Shown: positions 23,258-34,985 of the stretch, piece after piece
How positions within the stretch are numbered: position 1 is the stretch's first letter
Layout of the letters: each line of letters begins with the position of its first letter
Source: Aspidapion aeneum
Lineage: Eukaryota > Arthropoda > Insecta > Coleoptera > Brentidae
DNA: 64,000 nucleotides
Assembly (NCBI GenBank): GCA_963576565.1
Contig: OY755042.1
Span: forward strand, 99,318,185 to 99,382,184
Reading direction: 5' to 3'
The notes under the pieces: generated by a model
Database searches by the model: none
What the model was told of the DNA's origin: nothing
The model's input: the letters and a program-made list of their open reading frames with translations, nothing else
Position numbers and translations under genes: made by a program

Positions 23258-24104
23258 GTCGAGATATTCTGCATCCTCATCTAGACAGTATGTCCCTACA
23301 ACATCTAACATTCGCTCTAAGGGTCGTTGTTGTGGACTGATAACTTGGTGTAAAGATTATAAATTCCCGTTAAATTTGATTAATATTTAAAAGCTTTATA
23401 CATACGATGTCGAATCGAAATCGAAAAGAACATCATAAGAAAAAATTAAAGGTAATTGATATTAAGATTCATTAGCTGACCCTAGAAAGGCACCGTAGCA
23501 AAGTCAATAAAATATCATCAGTTTTTCAGCCATCTGGATACTCTAGAAAGTAGTAGATCAGTAATTCTACGGACGACACTAGGATGTTTAAATACATAAT
23601 CAGTATAAGAACTAATATTTTGAAGATCGTTTGAAAAAGTTTTGAATACCTACTTTTGAATTAAATTTTATTCTGCTAAAGGAGAGCCAAGCAGACTCAG
23701 GTGTTTTAATTTAGCTGTACTAAAAATGTTTAATCTGAAATACTAAGTAACCAAAATTAGAGAATTTTAATGTTTACTTATAATTTAAAATTCGCATTTT
23801 TTAAAGTTAAGTTTAAAACTTTAACCGGAATAAGCTGAAATTAAATAATGAAAATCTTCGGAAACAATTTGTTTGTCTCCTGCTAGCATACCGTCGCCGT
23901 CCGGTCCGTCGTCGCGTCGTCAAGATAGGTACTAAAGATTAATTTCGGATTTTAATTTAAATGTAGTTTTCTATAAATTTTTGCCAATTACTTAAATCTT
24001 GCGGAATTAGCTCGAATAATATTTGATATCTCTATACTACAGATATGTAGAGACGAAAGATTTATAATAGATGAATTATGAATTAAAATAGCTAACGGAC
24101 GGCG
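23255..24104. other. AT-rich DNA, nothing recognised
   Basis: Contains a short GTCGCCGTCCGGTCCGTCG island near 23893. AATTAGAG-ATTTTAATGTT with GTCGAAAATTCGCATC-like words near 23757-23810 recurs near 24470-24525, a weak local duplication about 710 bp apart. Confidence 0.4.
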
Positions 24105-24365
24105 CAAACATTGAGATTCGTCGAAAGTAGAAGATTAGCTTGGTTGGGACATATACAGAGAATGAATGAGACAAGAACAATAAGAAAAATATTTAACTAG
24201 AAATCTGCAGGAGAGTAAGAGGAAGTCCACGAATCTGGTGGATAGACGATGTCGAAGAAAACAACATAAAATATTGGACTTAAAAGTCGCGAAAAATCGA
24301 GAGGGCAAAATGGAGGACTTCGGTTAATCAAGTTAAAACCTACCAGGACTACGTGAAGAAGAAAA
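24105..24365 (+). mobile_element. Non-LTR retrotransposon (family C), C-terminal relic
   Basis: The translation reads R-R-L-A-W-L-G-H-I-Q-R-M-N-E-T-R, then after a frameshift R-G-S-P-R-I-W-W-I-D-D-V-E-E-N. This is the tail found in insect endonuclease/RT polyproteins (W-L-G-H-x-x-R-M, then R-G-x-P-R-x-x-W-x-D-D). Only the tail remains, with at least one stop and one frameshift. Confidence 0.7.
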
Positions 24366-26164
24366 AAGATTTTAAAGATTGATTTGAATAGGTATCTTTG
24401 AATATTTTTTTACTAAGGGTTTTTTAATTATAGTTCTACTTATTTTTCGTTAATTCATAACTGACCAAAATTAGAGTATTTTAATGTTCACATGTATAGT
24501 CGAAAATTCGCATCTTTTAAAGTTAATTTTAAAACCTTTCCGTCCGTCGGTTGTCGAGATAGGTAAAGTTGCCTTATTGAAATTTCCCGTATTAAAATGG
24601 ATCATAAAAGTGACACGGGTAGTCGTAAAAACAATTTTGGGATTTCCAGGAGTCTGCAAAAATTAAAAAATAATTTTTAACTTTTGGGCAACATTTCAGT
24701 ATTTTAAAAACGTGTAACAAAACTGGATTTGAATATAAATGGTATTTTTTCTATTTATAAGTTTTTAAATATTTTTAATTATATACTGTTTTCGACATTA
24801 ACAAGCATTAACTACATGCAAGACTAGGTTAAGAACAAGTAAAATTTGTGGCAAGGCAGCGGTTTGTATTTAGGCATGATTTTCAGGATCGCTGCAATTT
24901 AATAAACGTTGTGTTCGGCTAATCGGTCCTTTAAGCCACAACATCACAATAATTTATAGTTTGTAACTAGAAAGAAATTTAACAAATTATTTTTAATTTT
25001 TAAAAAACCAACTGTGTAATTTTGAATTGTAACGGTTTTCTAAGTCGACGCATCTCTGGCTTACACTGGTGTTTTGTCTCTTTGTCAGAAGCGTTTAAAG
25101 CACAGTCTATCTCTTTCTCTGCAAAGCGCTTTAGCATTTCCATGTTGCTCTTAATCTAATATCCCAAACAGTTATAATAAATAAATTAAACAGTTTATTA
25201 AATATCTTTAATACAATCAACGTTTAAAATATTGCTAAATAAATATATTTACAACAAACATACAAAAGGTTCCTAAAACCTAAATGTTTAAAGAGTGTAA
25301 ATATAAGAATACAAAAGTTTAAGTTTAAAATGTTTAAAGAAGAAAGGTGAACAATTATGTGTGAGTTTTCTAAATTGTTTATATAATCGAGAAAAACACT
25401 TATAGTAGTACTTTATCCAAGAACCGTCAAATTCCTGTTTAGTCAGTCATTTAAATTATTGCACAAATTGGTCGCTTGCTTTTATTCAAGACTTGGCCAC
25501 TCGATTTGACAGTAGGTATTCCTAATGTTTCTAAGTAAAAGTATCAAACGCCCCTAATCTGGTGATACGTGCCCAATCCCTTCATGTAAGGATTAATAGA
25601 GGCTATTGACAGGTACCACCCGCACCCTTTAAGGCTGGGTTTCACACTTTAAATATAATGACCTTTTTTATACGGCAAATTTCAATGGGCGACTATACTA
25701 TTTCTGATCTGATAATTTTAATCCAATTTTCTATAAATATTTGCCAATTACATAAATCTTGCGCAATTAACTGACATAATATTTGATATCTGATTTATTT
25801 CTGACATGTCAACGGTTTGGTAGAGAAACGGTTAAAAAACCTATATTCCTTTATCGATTGACATTAAAGCCGATATAATAACTGGCGAGCGACCGCATAA
25901 GCCAATAACTCGGGTCGCATAGTTATGAGGCCTTCGACGTACACATGAATTGGTTTATCAAATATACATGTTTGGTAGCTAGTTATACTCAAACGAAATG
26001 TCAAATATCGATAGTTGCACGATAATCCTATCATAGGTACAGCGTGTCCCATTTTCGATGGGATTAGGTAGGTAGGAAACTTGGTACGCTGAAATGCGCA
26101 AAGAAACTACTTGAAAATGTCACATTTTTATATTATCAATCAATGCATAAACTGACATCCAGTA
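24366..26164. other. AT-rich DNA, nothing recognised
   Basis: No gene, inverted ends or long reading frame recognised. Overlapping small frames on both strands near 24471-24666 lack any domain. Confidence 0.5.
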
Positions 26165-27206
26165 CCTGATAATTGGCAAATTGCATTCAAGTCCTCAATA
26201 CATAAAAAAGGAAACAAGCTGGATTGCAAAAATTACAGAGGAATTTCAGTAACCAGCACTAAGTAGATTGTACGATACGATTTTGGGAGCTCTAATAGAG
26301 AACGATTTTCATAAACAAGAAGAGGAAGAGCAAAGTGGGTTTGCTGGACGCAGATCTTGTAGTAATAATGTTTTTTATTTAAACAAGTAATTGAGAAATA
26401 GAGTGCTTGAAATATAGAGACTCATGTGACCTTTGTGTTCCAGTAGAAAAATTATGGACAGCGTTAGAGCAAACTAATATCATTTATACATACATAAAAG
26501 CGATAAAAAAACTATACAAGGGGTCAGAATCTAAAATTTGGAAATGGAGCTTCCAAAGAATTCCTGGTAACGGAAGACTTAAGACATAATGTTGAATCTC
26601 TTGAATCCTTCTTAAAATAAACATCGCAGTGGCTCTAAAACCTGGAACCAAGTTATTTTATCCAATGATAAAGAAGTATATGATGAGAAAGTTAACGCAA
26701 GAATACCAAAAATGGGGGTTAACAGTGAACGTGGACAAGACACAGTGCTTATGTATTGGAAACGAATCGAGTGAATTAGAAATAGGCAATGGTCAAACAA
26801 CTTCTTCATGCAATGAGTATGTATACTTAAGTGTCAACATTTGATAAGACAGGAACAGACATTAAAGAACTGGAAAAAAGAATAGTAAAAGCAAAAAACG
26901 ATGTCTTAACAGTATTTTATGGCGCAGAGAGATAAGAACAAATGTAAAATTTAACATATTTGAAACAATGGCAAAATACAAAAGAAAATTCGAGAGCGTC
27001 GAAATGGATGCAACAAGACCAATGAAAATCTCTAGAACAGATCATATAAGAAATGTCCATACAAAAAAGGGAATTGAGAGAAGTATAACGGATGACACCA
27101 CTAAAAGACAACTGATATGGTACGGCCATGTAAAAAGGATGAACGTCGAAAGATTACCGAAGCAGGTCCTAGAATGGCAACCAATAGGGCACAGAGAAAG
27201 AAAGGA
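26165..27206 (+). mobile_element. Non-LTR retrotransposon (RTE-like, family A), RT and C-terminal relic
   Basis: In broken frames one can follow the RT fingers (C-K-N-Y-R-G-I-S-V-T), the Q-S-G-F-A-G-R-R-S block, L-W-T-A-L-E-Q-T-N, the K-W-G-L-T-V-N-V-D-K-T-Q segment, and the tail L-I-W-Y-G-H-V-K-R-M-N with L-E-W-Q-P-I-G. It is the longest copy of family A here. The palm with the A and C catalytic motifs is deleted or scrambled. Repeat D3 follows immediately at 27207. Confidence 0.8.
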
Positions 27207-27297
27207 GCTTGGGGGCTTAAGGCCCCCCAGAGCCACTGAATATTGACCCCTTAGATATGATTTTTCCCCAAAAATCAAGACTACAATGTATCGATCT
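27207..27297 (+). repeat. Dispersed repeat D3, copy 3
   Basis: GGCCCCCCAGAGCCA, ATTGACCCC, CCCAAAAATCAAGA and AATGTATCGATC match 11067-11150. It begins where the LINE tail loses its reading frame, so it may be an insertion in, or the 3' end of, that LINE. Confidence 0.6.
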
Positions 27298-27746
27298 GCA
27301 ATATTCCATGAAAACAAGGTTTCTTTGGTGCATAGAAAACCAGTTTTTGTTTTGAAACCATGCAAAAATTCGGTGTAAGCAATGCTGCTTTTAACTTTAA
27401 CAATAATTCCATAATAAACCTAATAAAAACAAGTGTAAAGAGGAGCAAATAAATCCCATGAAACGTTGTCAGGAAAACTGCAACTTGTGTAGTCTTTTCG
27501 CACCCGCCAAGTGCCATTTTTCCTTTTCTAGACAAAAAGGCTTATATACTATATATATAAATTTTCTTCGGATCTAAACCCATGAACTAAGTGGATGAAA
27601 GCTCTCTTGACAAAATGCTTTTTTGAGCTTTGTGCAAAGCCTTACAAATAAGTTGAAATAGTTCAAATATACAGGATGTGTTATCGAAAAACATACTAAT
27701 AATAAAGGAAGTAATTTATAGGTATATTCTAACAAAGAAACTTATG
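27298..27746. other. AT-rich DNA, nothing recognised
   Basis: Two minus frames (107 and 84 codons) overlap the LINE tail and repeat D3. They show no domain and are judged fortuitous. Confidence 0.5.
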
Positions 27747-27755
27747 AACATATGG

Positions 27756-28004
27756 CAGTAGCGGATCCAGGATTTCCGGTGGGGAGGAGCCAAAATAGTA
27801 ACAAACATCAAAATATTTTTTAATAGCAGTTTTTGATAGATCTGAGGTATGAAATTTAGTACCTAAAGGAAATTTATGGAATTTTTTTTAAAAATGAATA
27901 AAAATCTGTGACAAATTTTAAAAAACGATGCTGCTAAACTAAAAAATAATGTTTATGCTTCGGAGAAGGGCTCGGGCCCCTCGGCTCCCCTGGATCTCGC
28001 TTTG
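27756..28004. mobile_element. hAT-type MITE, family M1 (decayed copy)
   Basis: It starts CAGTAGCGGATCCAGGATTT and ends TCCCCTGGATCTCGCTTTG. Its interior (AAATATTTTTTA-TAGC-GTTTTTGATAGAT, GTGACAAATTTTAAA, CTAAACTAAAAAATAA) aligns with the intact copy at 54999-55261. Flanks AACATATG and AAAATATG agree at 7 of 8 positions if one extra G is allowed at the left end. Confidence 0.75.
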
Positions 28005-29070
28005 AAAATATGTCCTAAACGTCTTAAAGTTTGAGATACAATGTGTTAAACATAAATAAAAATACTCTGCCAATCTATGGGTACCTAAGCTCACACTAGG
28101 TACTATAGTTATAGTGTGAGCTAATATAATCAAAAACTGAAATATATTTTATTCAACTCCAGACTCAATTACCTTTCGTTTGATACCACACAAGCCATGT
28201 TTTGACTTAAACTCAATTTTTTTAAATCTACCCCCCACCCTTTTGAAAAAAACCAAAATGTATTTTGTTTAACTCCAGACTTAATTACCTTTCGTTTGAT
28301 ATCACACACGCCATATTTTCACATAAACTCTTTTGGAATCTACCCCCACCCTTTTATTTGGCTTGCGTTCGGTGGATTTTGTTCATTTTTAAATGGGACC
28401 ATCACGGCCCAAGACCCAACTTAGGTACCAAATTTTATTAAAATCGGACAAGCGGTTTTTGAGTTATGCGAGTTGGTCGTTACAGACAGACATACAGACA
28501 GACAGACAGACAGCAAAACAAAATACTCTGCCAATATATGGGCCCCTAAGCTCACACTCGGTACTATAGTTATAGTGTACGTGTGAGCTAATATAATTAA
28601 AAACTGAAATATTTTATTCAACTCCAGACTAAATTACCTTTTGTTTGATACCACACAAGCCATGTTTTGACTTAACCTTAAATTTTTGAAATCTACCCCC
28701 ACCCTTAAAAAAAACAAAAACTATAATGTATTTTGTTAAACTCCGGACTCAATTACCTTTCGTTTGATATCACACACGCCATATTTTCACTTAAAGTCTA
28801 ATTTTTGAAATATACCCCCACCCTTTTTTTAAATAAATTAAAATGTATTTTGTTTAACTCCAGACTCAATTACCTTTCGTTTGATATCACACACGCCATA
28901 TTTTCACATAAACTCTAATTTTTGAAATCTACCCCCACCCTTTTATTTGGTTTGTGTTCGGTGGATTTTATTCATTTTTAAATGGGACCATCTCGACCCA
29001 AGACCCAGCCTAGGTACCAAATTTCATTAAAATCGGCCAAGCGGTTTTTGAGTTATGCGCGTTGGTCGTT

Positions 29071-29082
29071 ACAGACAGACAT

Positions 29083-29133
<51 letters not shown>

Positions 29134-29164
29134 TACAGACAGACAGACAGACAGACAGACAGAC
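29071..29164. repeat. (CAGA)n microsatellite
   Basis: About 23 tetramers with two CATA interruptions. A shorter run lies at 28482-28513 in the homologous position of the preceding unit. Frames through it read TDRQTDRQ or VCLSVCLS and are artefacts. Confidence 0.95.
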
Positions 29165-29173
29165 GGCGCAACA

Positions 29174-29426
29174 AAAAAGTTTCAAAATCATCTAAAACGC
29201 AAAGATATATAAAAAATTTTGAAATCGGAGCAACTTTTTTTTTCTCGAAAAAATTAGGATCACCATAGCTCACACTACTATAGTATAGTATATGTGTGAG
29301 CTAAAAGTTTCAAAATCATCTGAAACGCAAAGATATATAAAAAATTTTGAAATCGGAGCAACTTTTTTTTTCTCGAAAAAATTAGGATCACCATAGCTCA
29401 CACTACTTATAGTAGTAGTGTGAGCT
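29174..29426 (+). repeat. ~128-bp tandem duplication ending in a palindrome
   Basis: Two copies each run AAGTTTCAAAATCATCT, GAAACGCAAAGATATAT or AAAACGCAAAGATATAT, GAAATCGGAGCAACTTTTTT, AATTAGGATCACCATAGCTC. They start near 29177 and 29305. Confidence 0.9.
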
Positions 29427-29653
29427 AAAATTTTAAATAAAAAACACCCAACTCCTAAATCTACTTGTACCTAATAGTCGCAGTTGGGTTCAAAATTGAT
29501 ATACCTATAATGTGGGACATGCTTCAACTTTTAGTTTTGATGCTCAAGGCGCACTTACGAAATTAGAGAGTTTTGTTTTTTCTTGAATTAGGATATTGGG
29601 TACTTTTGTAGTAGATTTAGCAGTTGGGTGTTTTTTTTATAAAAAATTTTATT
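29427..29653. mobile_element. MITE with ~55-bp inverted ends
   Basis: The left arm reads AAAACACCCAACTCCTAAATC. The inverse, GATTTAGCAGTTGGGTGTTT, is on the right, with AAAATTTTA at both borders and TACTTGTACC / GGTACTTTTGTA further in. No coding capacity. The target duplication is obscured because it inserted beside the palindrome array. Confidence 0.7.
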
Positions 29654-30784
29654 TCCATTTTTTTAGGTTTAATTCTTATTTAGTCTTATAGAAAGCACTA
29701 TGCATTTACCATTCATTTAGCGTTACCGTTACCGGAGAAATAAGCGTAGATTTCCTACAGACGCACTTTAGTCTGAAACCCCAATATTTTGGCCAAAAAT
29801 ACCAAAAACTTTCTTTACAATAAAACTATTTAGTTATATATTTTTTAAAGCAGAATAACGGCACCTTAAAATTCCAGCATGATTGGCTGTATTGCCAAAG
29901 CAGGCTTTGAAATATCCTTGTCTGAATTTGACATTTCCTGAAAATGAGCAATTGTTTTTTTTGTTCATTATTTTTCACTAACTTTAATGTGCTATTTCTA
30001 AGAAATGCGAAGAGTTATAAAAAACTTTAGGAATTACTTTTTTAACTTAAGGTAAGTAGATTATTTTTTGATAATTTGGGTCACAGGGATTTTAAACTTA
30101 TTCTTTAAATACCAATGATACAAAAATTGTGCAAGAAATGCATGAATTTTTTTCTTTTCGATATTTCATTGGACTAACAAAAAAGCTTTCAAGAACTTTC
30201 AAATTAATTTTTGCAAAAATATTTTTGTCCTAATATGTACTTTTCGGAGTACATACACTGTTGGTGCGAAAAAGTGCGATAGTCTCCAAATTGGTTATTA
30301 GACATGACGGTACATATTCTGATAGAACAAAGTACATATTCTAGTGCATTTTAATTTGTGTTTCCGTGTGTCTTCTATACAGATAGTAATAAACAAAGTA
30401 CCTTAAAAGAAGTAGAATGAATCATAGATATTAAAACTTCTGTCTTAGCAATGAACTTTAAAAAACAAAAGACAAATTCAAGATGGCCGCCAAAATACAT
30501 ATGAAATTAATAGAAACTGCAAACATTTAAAGCAGACACATCTGTTTTAGGGTATTTGGAGCATCTAAATTCAAATATAGAATAAATTATATCGGTGGGA
30601 GGGGGGGGGGGGGGCAGGGGTTCGGTTCGCTAGATTAAAAAAATAAAATTTGTCACTTGATACATCGATTAAGGGGTTTTTGTGTACTTTCAATCCAAAT
30701 ATAATGCTTAAAATAAATGGATCCATGCTAGCCTATTAGCACACTTCAAGTGAAGCCATTATATATAAGCCTTGAAAACAGTTT
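29654..30784. other. AT-rich DNA with one poly-G tract
   Basis: Unassigned. A poly-G run (with one A) sits at 30597-30615, inside a GGTGGGAGGGG context. Confidence 0.5.
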
Positions 30785-31175
30785 TTTGTAAATATCTAAG
30801 AAACCAAAGCTCTTACCAAGTTTTTTGCTAACACAAATTATTGTCCAAAATATAGTCTACTATATTTTCAAAACCGCATATTGATACGATGCTTCGTTAA
30901 AAAGTTAGCATTTTTAAAAAATTTTATCAGCTCGTTAGAGTGTCGAACACTATTTTACCTGAAAATTTTATGAAAATCGGTTTATCGGTTTAGGAGCTAT
31001 CGTGTTACGGATAGAAATAATACACACACGCACACACAGACAGACATCAGGACGAATTGCTAAGATAGGTCAAAATACATCCAAATAAACATTTTCGGCG
31101 TTATCTCAAAAATTGTTTTTTCGTCGAAAATAATACCTTCTCTAGCCATTGCTACGCGGGCTAGGAAGGTAAAAT
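30785..31175 (+). repeat. Dispersed repeat family D1, copy 2
   Basis: The best-preserved copy. Landmarks in order are AAAAAGTTAGCATTTTT, GTTAGAGTGTCGAACACTAT, GAAAATCGGTTTATCGG, GAGCTATCGTGTTA, a CACACACG/CAGACAGA microsatellite, TAAGATAGGTCAA, CCAAATAA and CTAGGAAGGTAAAA. Copies 1 and 3 are at 1361-1700 (inverse) and 44475-44850. Confidence 0.75.
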
Positions 31176-32972
31176 TAAATTAGAAGAAAGTCGACTAATA
31201 TGGGGTAGGCACGATTTTTTGAAAAAAAAACCGAACGAGAAAAACTGTTACGCATCCCCATGGGGAGGGAAGTCGTGGGAGTTTATAAATAAATTGTGTA
31301 TGGATTACTATAGGCACGACTAAACTTCTATATGAATTTTTATTTTAGTCTCTACCGCTTCCCCAGGGAGGGAAGATCGGTGCTGGGGCAAGATGGTATC
31401 CAACCCAAAACAGAAGAGGGGGCAGGTTTATGAATTCCATGGCCTTCTTAATTTAGAGAGGGAGGAGGGGGGAGTTCATAATATAGTTTAATTTCAATGT
31501 CCGATTTTAAAAAACTTGGTTAAAGAGGGGGATAGCTCAACAGCTGCCCTTCTCCCCCCCTGGATATGCCATTTGCTAAGGGTGACTTAGGGGATAATTG
31601 AGTAAATTATTATTAAATTATTATTAAATTATATTAAATTATTATGGATTTTTATTGTCTTGGTTGAATTTAGCAAATAAAACTATTTCTATGATAAACT
31701 GTGCATTTCCATTAAAAGGGTATAGTTTTGACCTCCAAATAAAAGGGGGAAGGGGTGATTGAATGGTTACAAAACTTTTTATTCCTTATATTTTAGTCCT
31801 GCGGACTAAAATACTTAAGAATATACATAATATTTTGAATTTTTATAATAGATCAAATTTTTCCCCCCCAGTGGGGGGGATAATAGGGGGAATTCGATAA
31901 TTGAAACTTTTTTTTAGAGAACTCGGTTTTGGCGCACCAAAAGTAGGAGGATTTGTGGGTCTACCCTCTGAGTTTGGAACTTATATTTTTTTGTGAGGTG
32001 GTTTAATTTGTAGACCATATTAAAAATAATACACTTTTTTAAAGAGCTTTTAGGCAGTATAAATCTCAAAAATGGTGGTGACAAGAGTGGGGGGGTAATA
32101 ATAAATAGCTTTTAATGGTATATTAGCGATTTAGATTTCTTTATTGATTTGCGTTTCTGTGATTAGAGAGTTTCACTTCAAAAGTCTATTTTTGGCCAAA
32201 ATATTGATCCCTCAGACCATATAGTGAGACGCAAGCAGTGTTACCTTCCATTGAGTAAAAAATATTTATTTTATGTGTAAATGTGAGTATATTTTATTTG
32301 TGTATGTATCTCAAACTAACAAAACAAAGTTTTTATATGTTCTGTGCTTTTTACATTGATAAAAACAGTTGCAGCTAAGTTTATTTTTGTAGCTTTAAAT
32401 GAAAACGTCAAACGGGCGAGAAAAACTAACATGAGCATTTTCATTTCATTTATTTCTCCACGCTTTCTCTATGTCATTTTTCTTTCGTTTGAATCGTTCT
32501 GCGTTAAAGCAGAAAACAAAAAGTTTCAACGCTTGTGACAAAAGCTCCGGGATAGGACAAATTTTAGCCCTTCTACATAACATTTTTTGGGGCCAGTGTC
32601 TGCTTTTTTAAGTTAAAAGGGTAAGTTTGTAAATCCTTGAAAAAATTGGAAAATATCCTTAAGCTGGATGGATGGTAGTGGCGGAAGTTTCTTTGAATAT
32701 TTTTTGTTTTTACGGAAAATTGTCCAAAACTTCTTATAACTTTCACTTGGAAAGTAATTTAAAAAAAAAAATTGTTCAATAACATTTTTTTCGAACAAAA
32801 ATTCGTTTGAAAATATTTTCTTCCAACGAAAGTTTGTTTGAAAACATTTTCTTCAATTGAAAAAGTGAACCGAAACCGAACCGAAAACATTTTCTTTAAA
32901 TGAAAATTTGTTTGAAAACAAAACAATTTTTTTTTTGTTCAGGTGTGATGACACGCCCCCTTTTTTTATCTT
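31176..32972. other. AT-rich DNA with G-rich patches
   Basis: GGGGGA-type patches near 31260, 31440, 31555 and 31870 alternate with AT-rich sequence. A 64-codon frame at 32344 and a 61-codon minus frame at 32613 show no domain. AAAATTTGTTTGAAAA words repeat loosely between 32800 and 32925. Confidence 0.4.
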
Positions 32973-32974
32973 TA

Positions 32975-33117
32975 CACCCTGTTTCCACCAATGCATGCCC
33001 ACCCCGATTCAAAACATGCATCAGGTGACGCTGCATTTAAAACCGGTGCAAATCCATGGGCCATCACGTGATGCGTTTTTTGAATCGGGGTGGGCATGCA
33101 TTGGTGGAAACAGGGTA
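32975..33117. mobile_element. 143-bp near-perfect hairpin MITE, probable Tc1/mariner type
   Basis: The two ends read CACCCTGTTTCCACC and, reverse-complemented, TACCCTGTTTCCACC. The arms stay paired for ~55 bp through ATGCATGCCCACCCCGATTC. TA dinucleotides border both sides (32973-32974 and 33118-33119), as expected for TA-target elements. The loop is short and non-coding. Confidence 0.8.
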
Positions 33118-33454
33118 TAAGACGCTTTTCCATAAGGATTGGTTGGCATATGTTTGTAAGTCCGTGCTTTGTTGACTGAAAGCTTTTTTGTTCTGTGTTA
33201 TAAATTCAGTTTCAATAAACTTTCGCTTTCGTCAATGCCCCTTATGCAAAACTTTAGCTTCGTACCATGGAATCCTGTGATCATTTGGATACTTTTTTAA
33301 TGTTCCTTTAATGTAACATAAAGAGGGCGTTTCGACCTACATATGATTTACCACACTCACACATGATTTGGTTTTATGGTTTTATTTTAGTTACAAAACT
33401 CCATATCATATTTCCCGATGAAAGTAATGTTTTAATATTATAGTTTTTGGCTAT
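33118..33454. other. Unassigned DNA
   Basis: No domain recognised. The stretch 33330-33450 lies downstream of the Penelope-like coding remnant in its reading direction and may be part of that element's 3' region. Confidence 0.4.
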
Positions 33455-34020
33455 TCATCTTATGTTTTCTGAACTCGGTCGAACATATTGAATATTAATA
33501 ACACCCAACGGATTATTATTTTGAGAATTTGCTACATTTGTTTTGTTTTTACTTTTATAGATAGTTGAGTCTATTATTGTCTCGGAATAACCATTATGTT
33601 GTACTTGTAATTCATTTTTAATGTTGTAGATTTCTGTGGTTAACTCTTTATTATTACTACAAATATTTACGACTGTTAAATACAAACATCTTAGAACTCC
33701 TTGTTCTGTAGCGACAGACTGATTAGACTTAATATTTCGGTACTGTCCCGTATGTACAGGTTTCTCATATGCAGTGGTTTGCATGTTTCTGTAATGTTTC
33801 TGTCTACTCGTTTGATAGGAACATCTAAAAATATGATGCCGAATCTTTTTTAATGTCCATTGTGCATTTGATTGTTGGACGAATAACGTTGAGATGATGT
33901 AGAAAAGTTTGAAGTTTGTCATAATTTTCCGACAATAGAATAAATGTGTCATTCATGATCGTATGGTCCTCGAACCACTCCATGTAGATGTTTGCTACCA
34001 CTGGCGAAAGAGACAAACTG
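33455..34020 (-). mobile_element. Penelope-like retroelement, RT C-terminal relic
   Basis: From 34016 the minus strand encodes L-S-P-V-V-A-N-I-Y-M-E-W-F-E, the RT block preceding the catalytic loop in Penelope-like elements. The expected Y-V-D-D-T-F appears as I-M-N-D-T-F, so the catalytic aspartate pair is damaged. After a frameshift follow F-L-H-H-L-N, then A-Y-E-K-P-V-H-T-G-Q-Y, the usual Y-R-K-P-T-H-T block, ending H-N-G-Y-S. The long 165-codon stretch is the third-frame continuation. The fingers and endonuclease are absent. Confidence 0.75.
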
Positions 34021-34843
34021 GAAGTTCATTATTTTGCGCGTAAAACTCATCTTTCACTTGAAAGTAAGAGTTAGCTGACATTATCTATCTTTAGAGATTT
34101 CTTTTTTAGCTAACCTCACACCAGGCAGTGTAGTTTTTACCAAGATGCAATAAAGAATAAAATAAATTTAATAAAAACGCATTTTAATTTTTTTTAGAAA
34201 CCTCTTTCTTTGGAGCCAATTTTTAATATTTTGGGAGACAAACAATTTATAAAATATGTAAAAAGAATTGTAGATAATTATTTTTTTGTTTTTAATTTTC
34301 TTGAAGCCCGCTACATCTTCAGTTTTTATATTATTGAACTAATATTAGTTCTACTAAGGGTACCTAGATTAACAAGAATTACCATCACAATCTACAAAAT
34401 CATAATTAAAAACTAAACAATTTCCATTTAAATTTGGTCTTGGATTTTTAATAATAGAAAATTTTTTTTCCAGCTTTATGAAAAACAAAAGAGCTAGATA
34501 AAGCCAAACTAACTCTACAAAAAACTGCATGACGACAGGAGATTTCTCAAATAGAAATAAAAATATTTTCCTCAAAAATAATGCCTTCTATTAAAACCCA
34601 CTTAAAGATTAGTGCACGAAATCAAAACGGGGTAATTTAGTGTATAATAAAAATAATCGTAAAAAAATCAGAAAGTTAACGTAGTTAGTCGAAAACGCAC
34701 GCATTATGTTGCTTTTTTATGTCCCCTCTGTAATAAAAGAAAAAATTTAACGTTTTTGGTTTGGAGTCAATGCCTCAGATCTGTAATAAAAGCTGTTTAT
34801 TAGGAAGGGATATATTGAGGATTTTATTGGTAAGCAGTTTGGA
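34021..34843. other. AT-rich DNA, nothing recognised
   Basis: Small frames on both strands without domains. Confidence 0.5.
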
Positions 34844-34985
34844 CAGTGGCGGATCCAGAATCTTAAGGGATAAGGCATTAAACACTGAAATATTTATTTC
34901 TTTGCTATTTTTATTTGATCTAAGGCTAAGATTTTATAGTTTCATCTCTGTATTTGATATGTTTGTGCTTCTTCTTGAATAAATT
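34844..34985 (+). mobile_element. Single hAT-type MITE end (CAGTGGCGGATCCAG)
   Basis: The canonical start CAGTGGCGGATCCAGAA is present, but no matching inverse end was found within the next kilobase. The right limit given is arbitrary. It is probably a truncated relative of the M1 family. Confidence 0.45.

Larger units (their letters stand above)
28040..29426. repeat. Composite of palindromes, ~117-bp monomers and CAGA runs
   Basis: Four palindromes of the form AGCTCACACT...AGTGTGAGCT lie at 28088-28122, 28549-28589, 29267-29302 and 29395-29426. Between the first three are monomers starting AACTCCAGACT-AATTACC at about 28155, 28270, 28620, 28738 and 28856 (period ~117). Each interval then has ACCAAATTT-ATTAAAATCGG, GTTTTTGAGTTATGCG and a CAGA microsatellite. 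No protein is encoded. Confidence 0.8.

Noticed and set aside
23056..23390. 94- and 76-codon frames with I-Y-I-Y-I-Y
   Set aside because: They are translations of the (AT)n run with no domain on either side.
27042..27535. Minus-strand 107- and 84-codon frames
   Set aside because: They are antisense to a LINE tail and repeat D3, with no domain.
28982..29273. Frames of 68-87 codons through the CAGA run
   Set aside because: T-D-R-Q / V-C-L-S repeats are microsatellite translations.
32908..33120. 70-codon frame across 32975-33117
   Set aside because: It reads through the two arms of a hairpin MITE.
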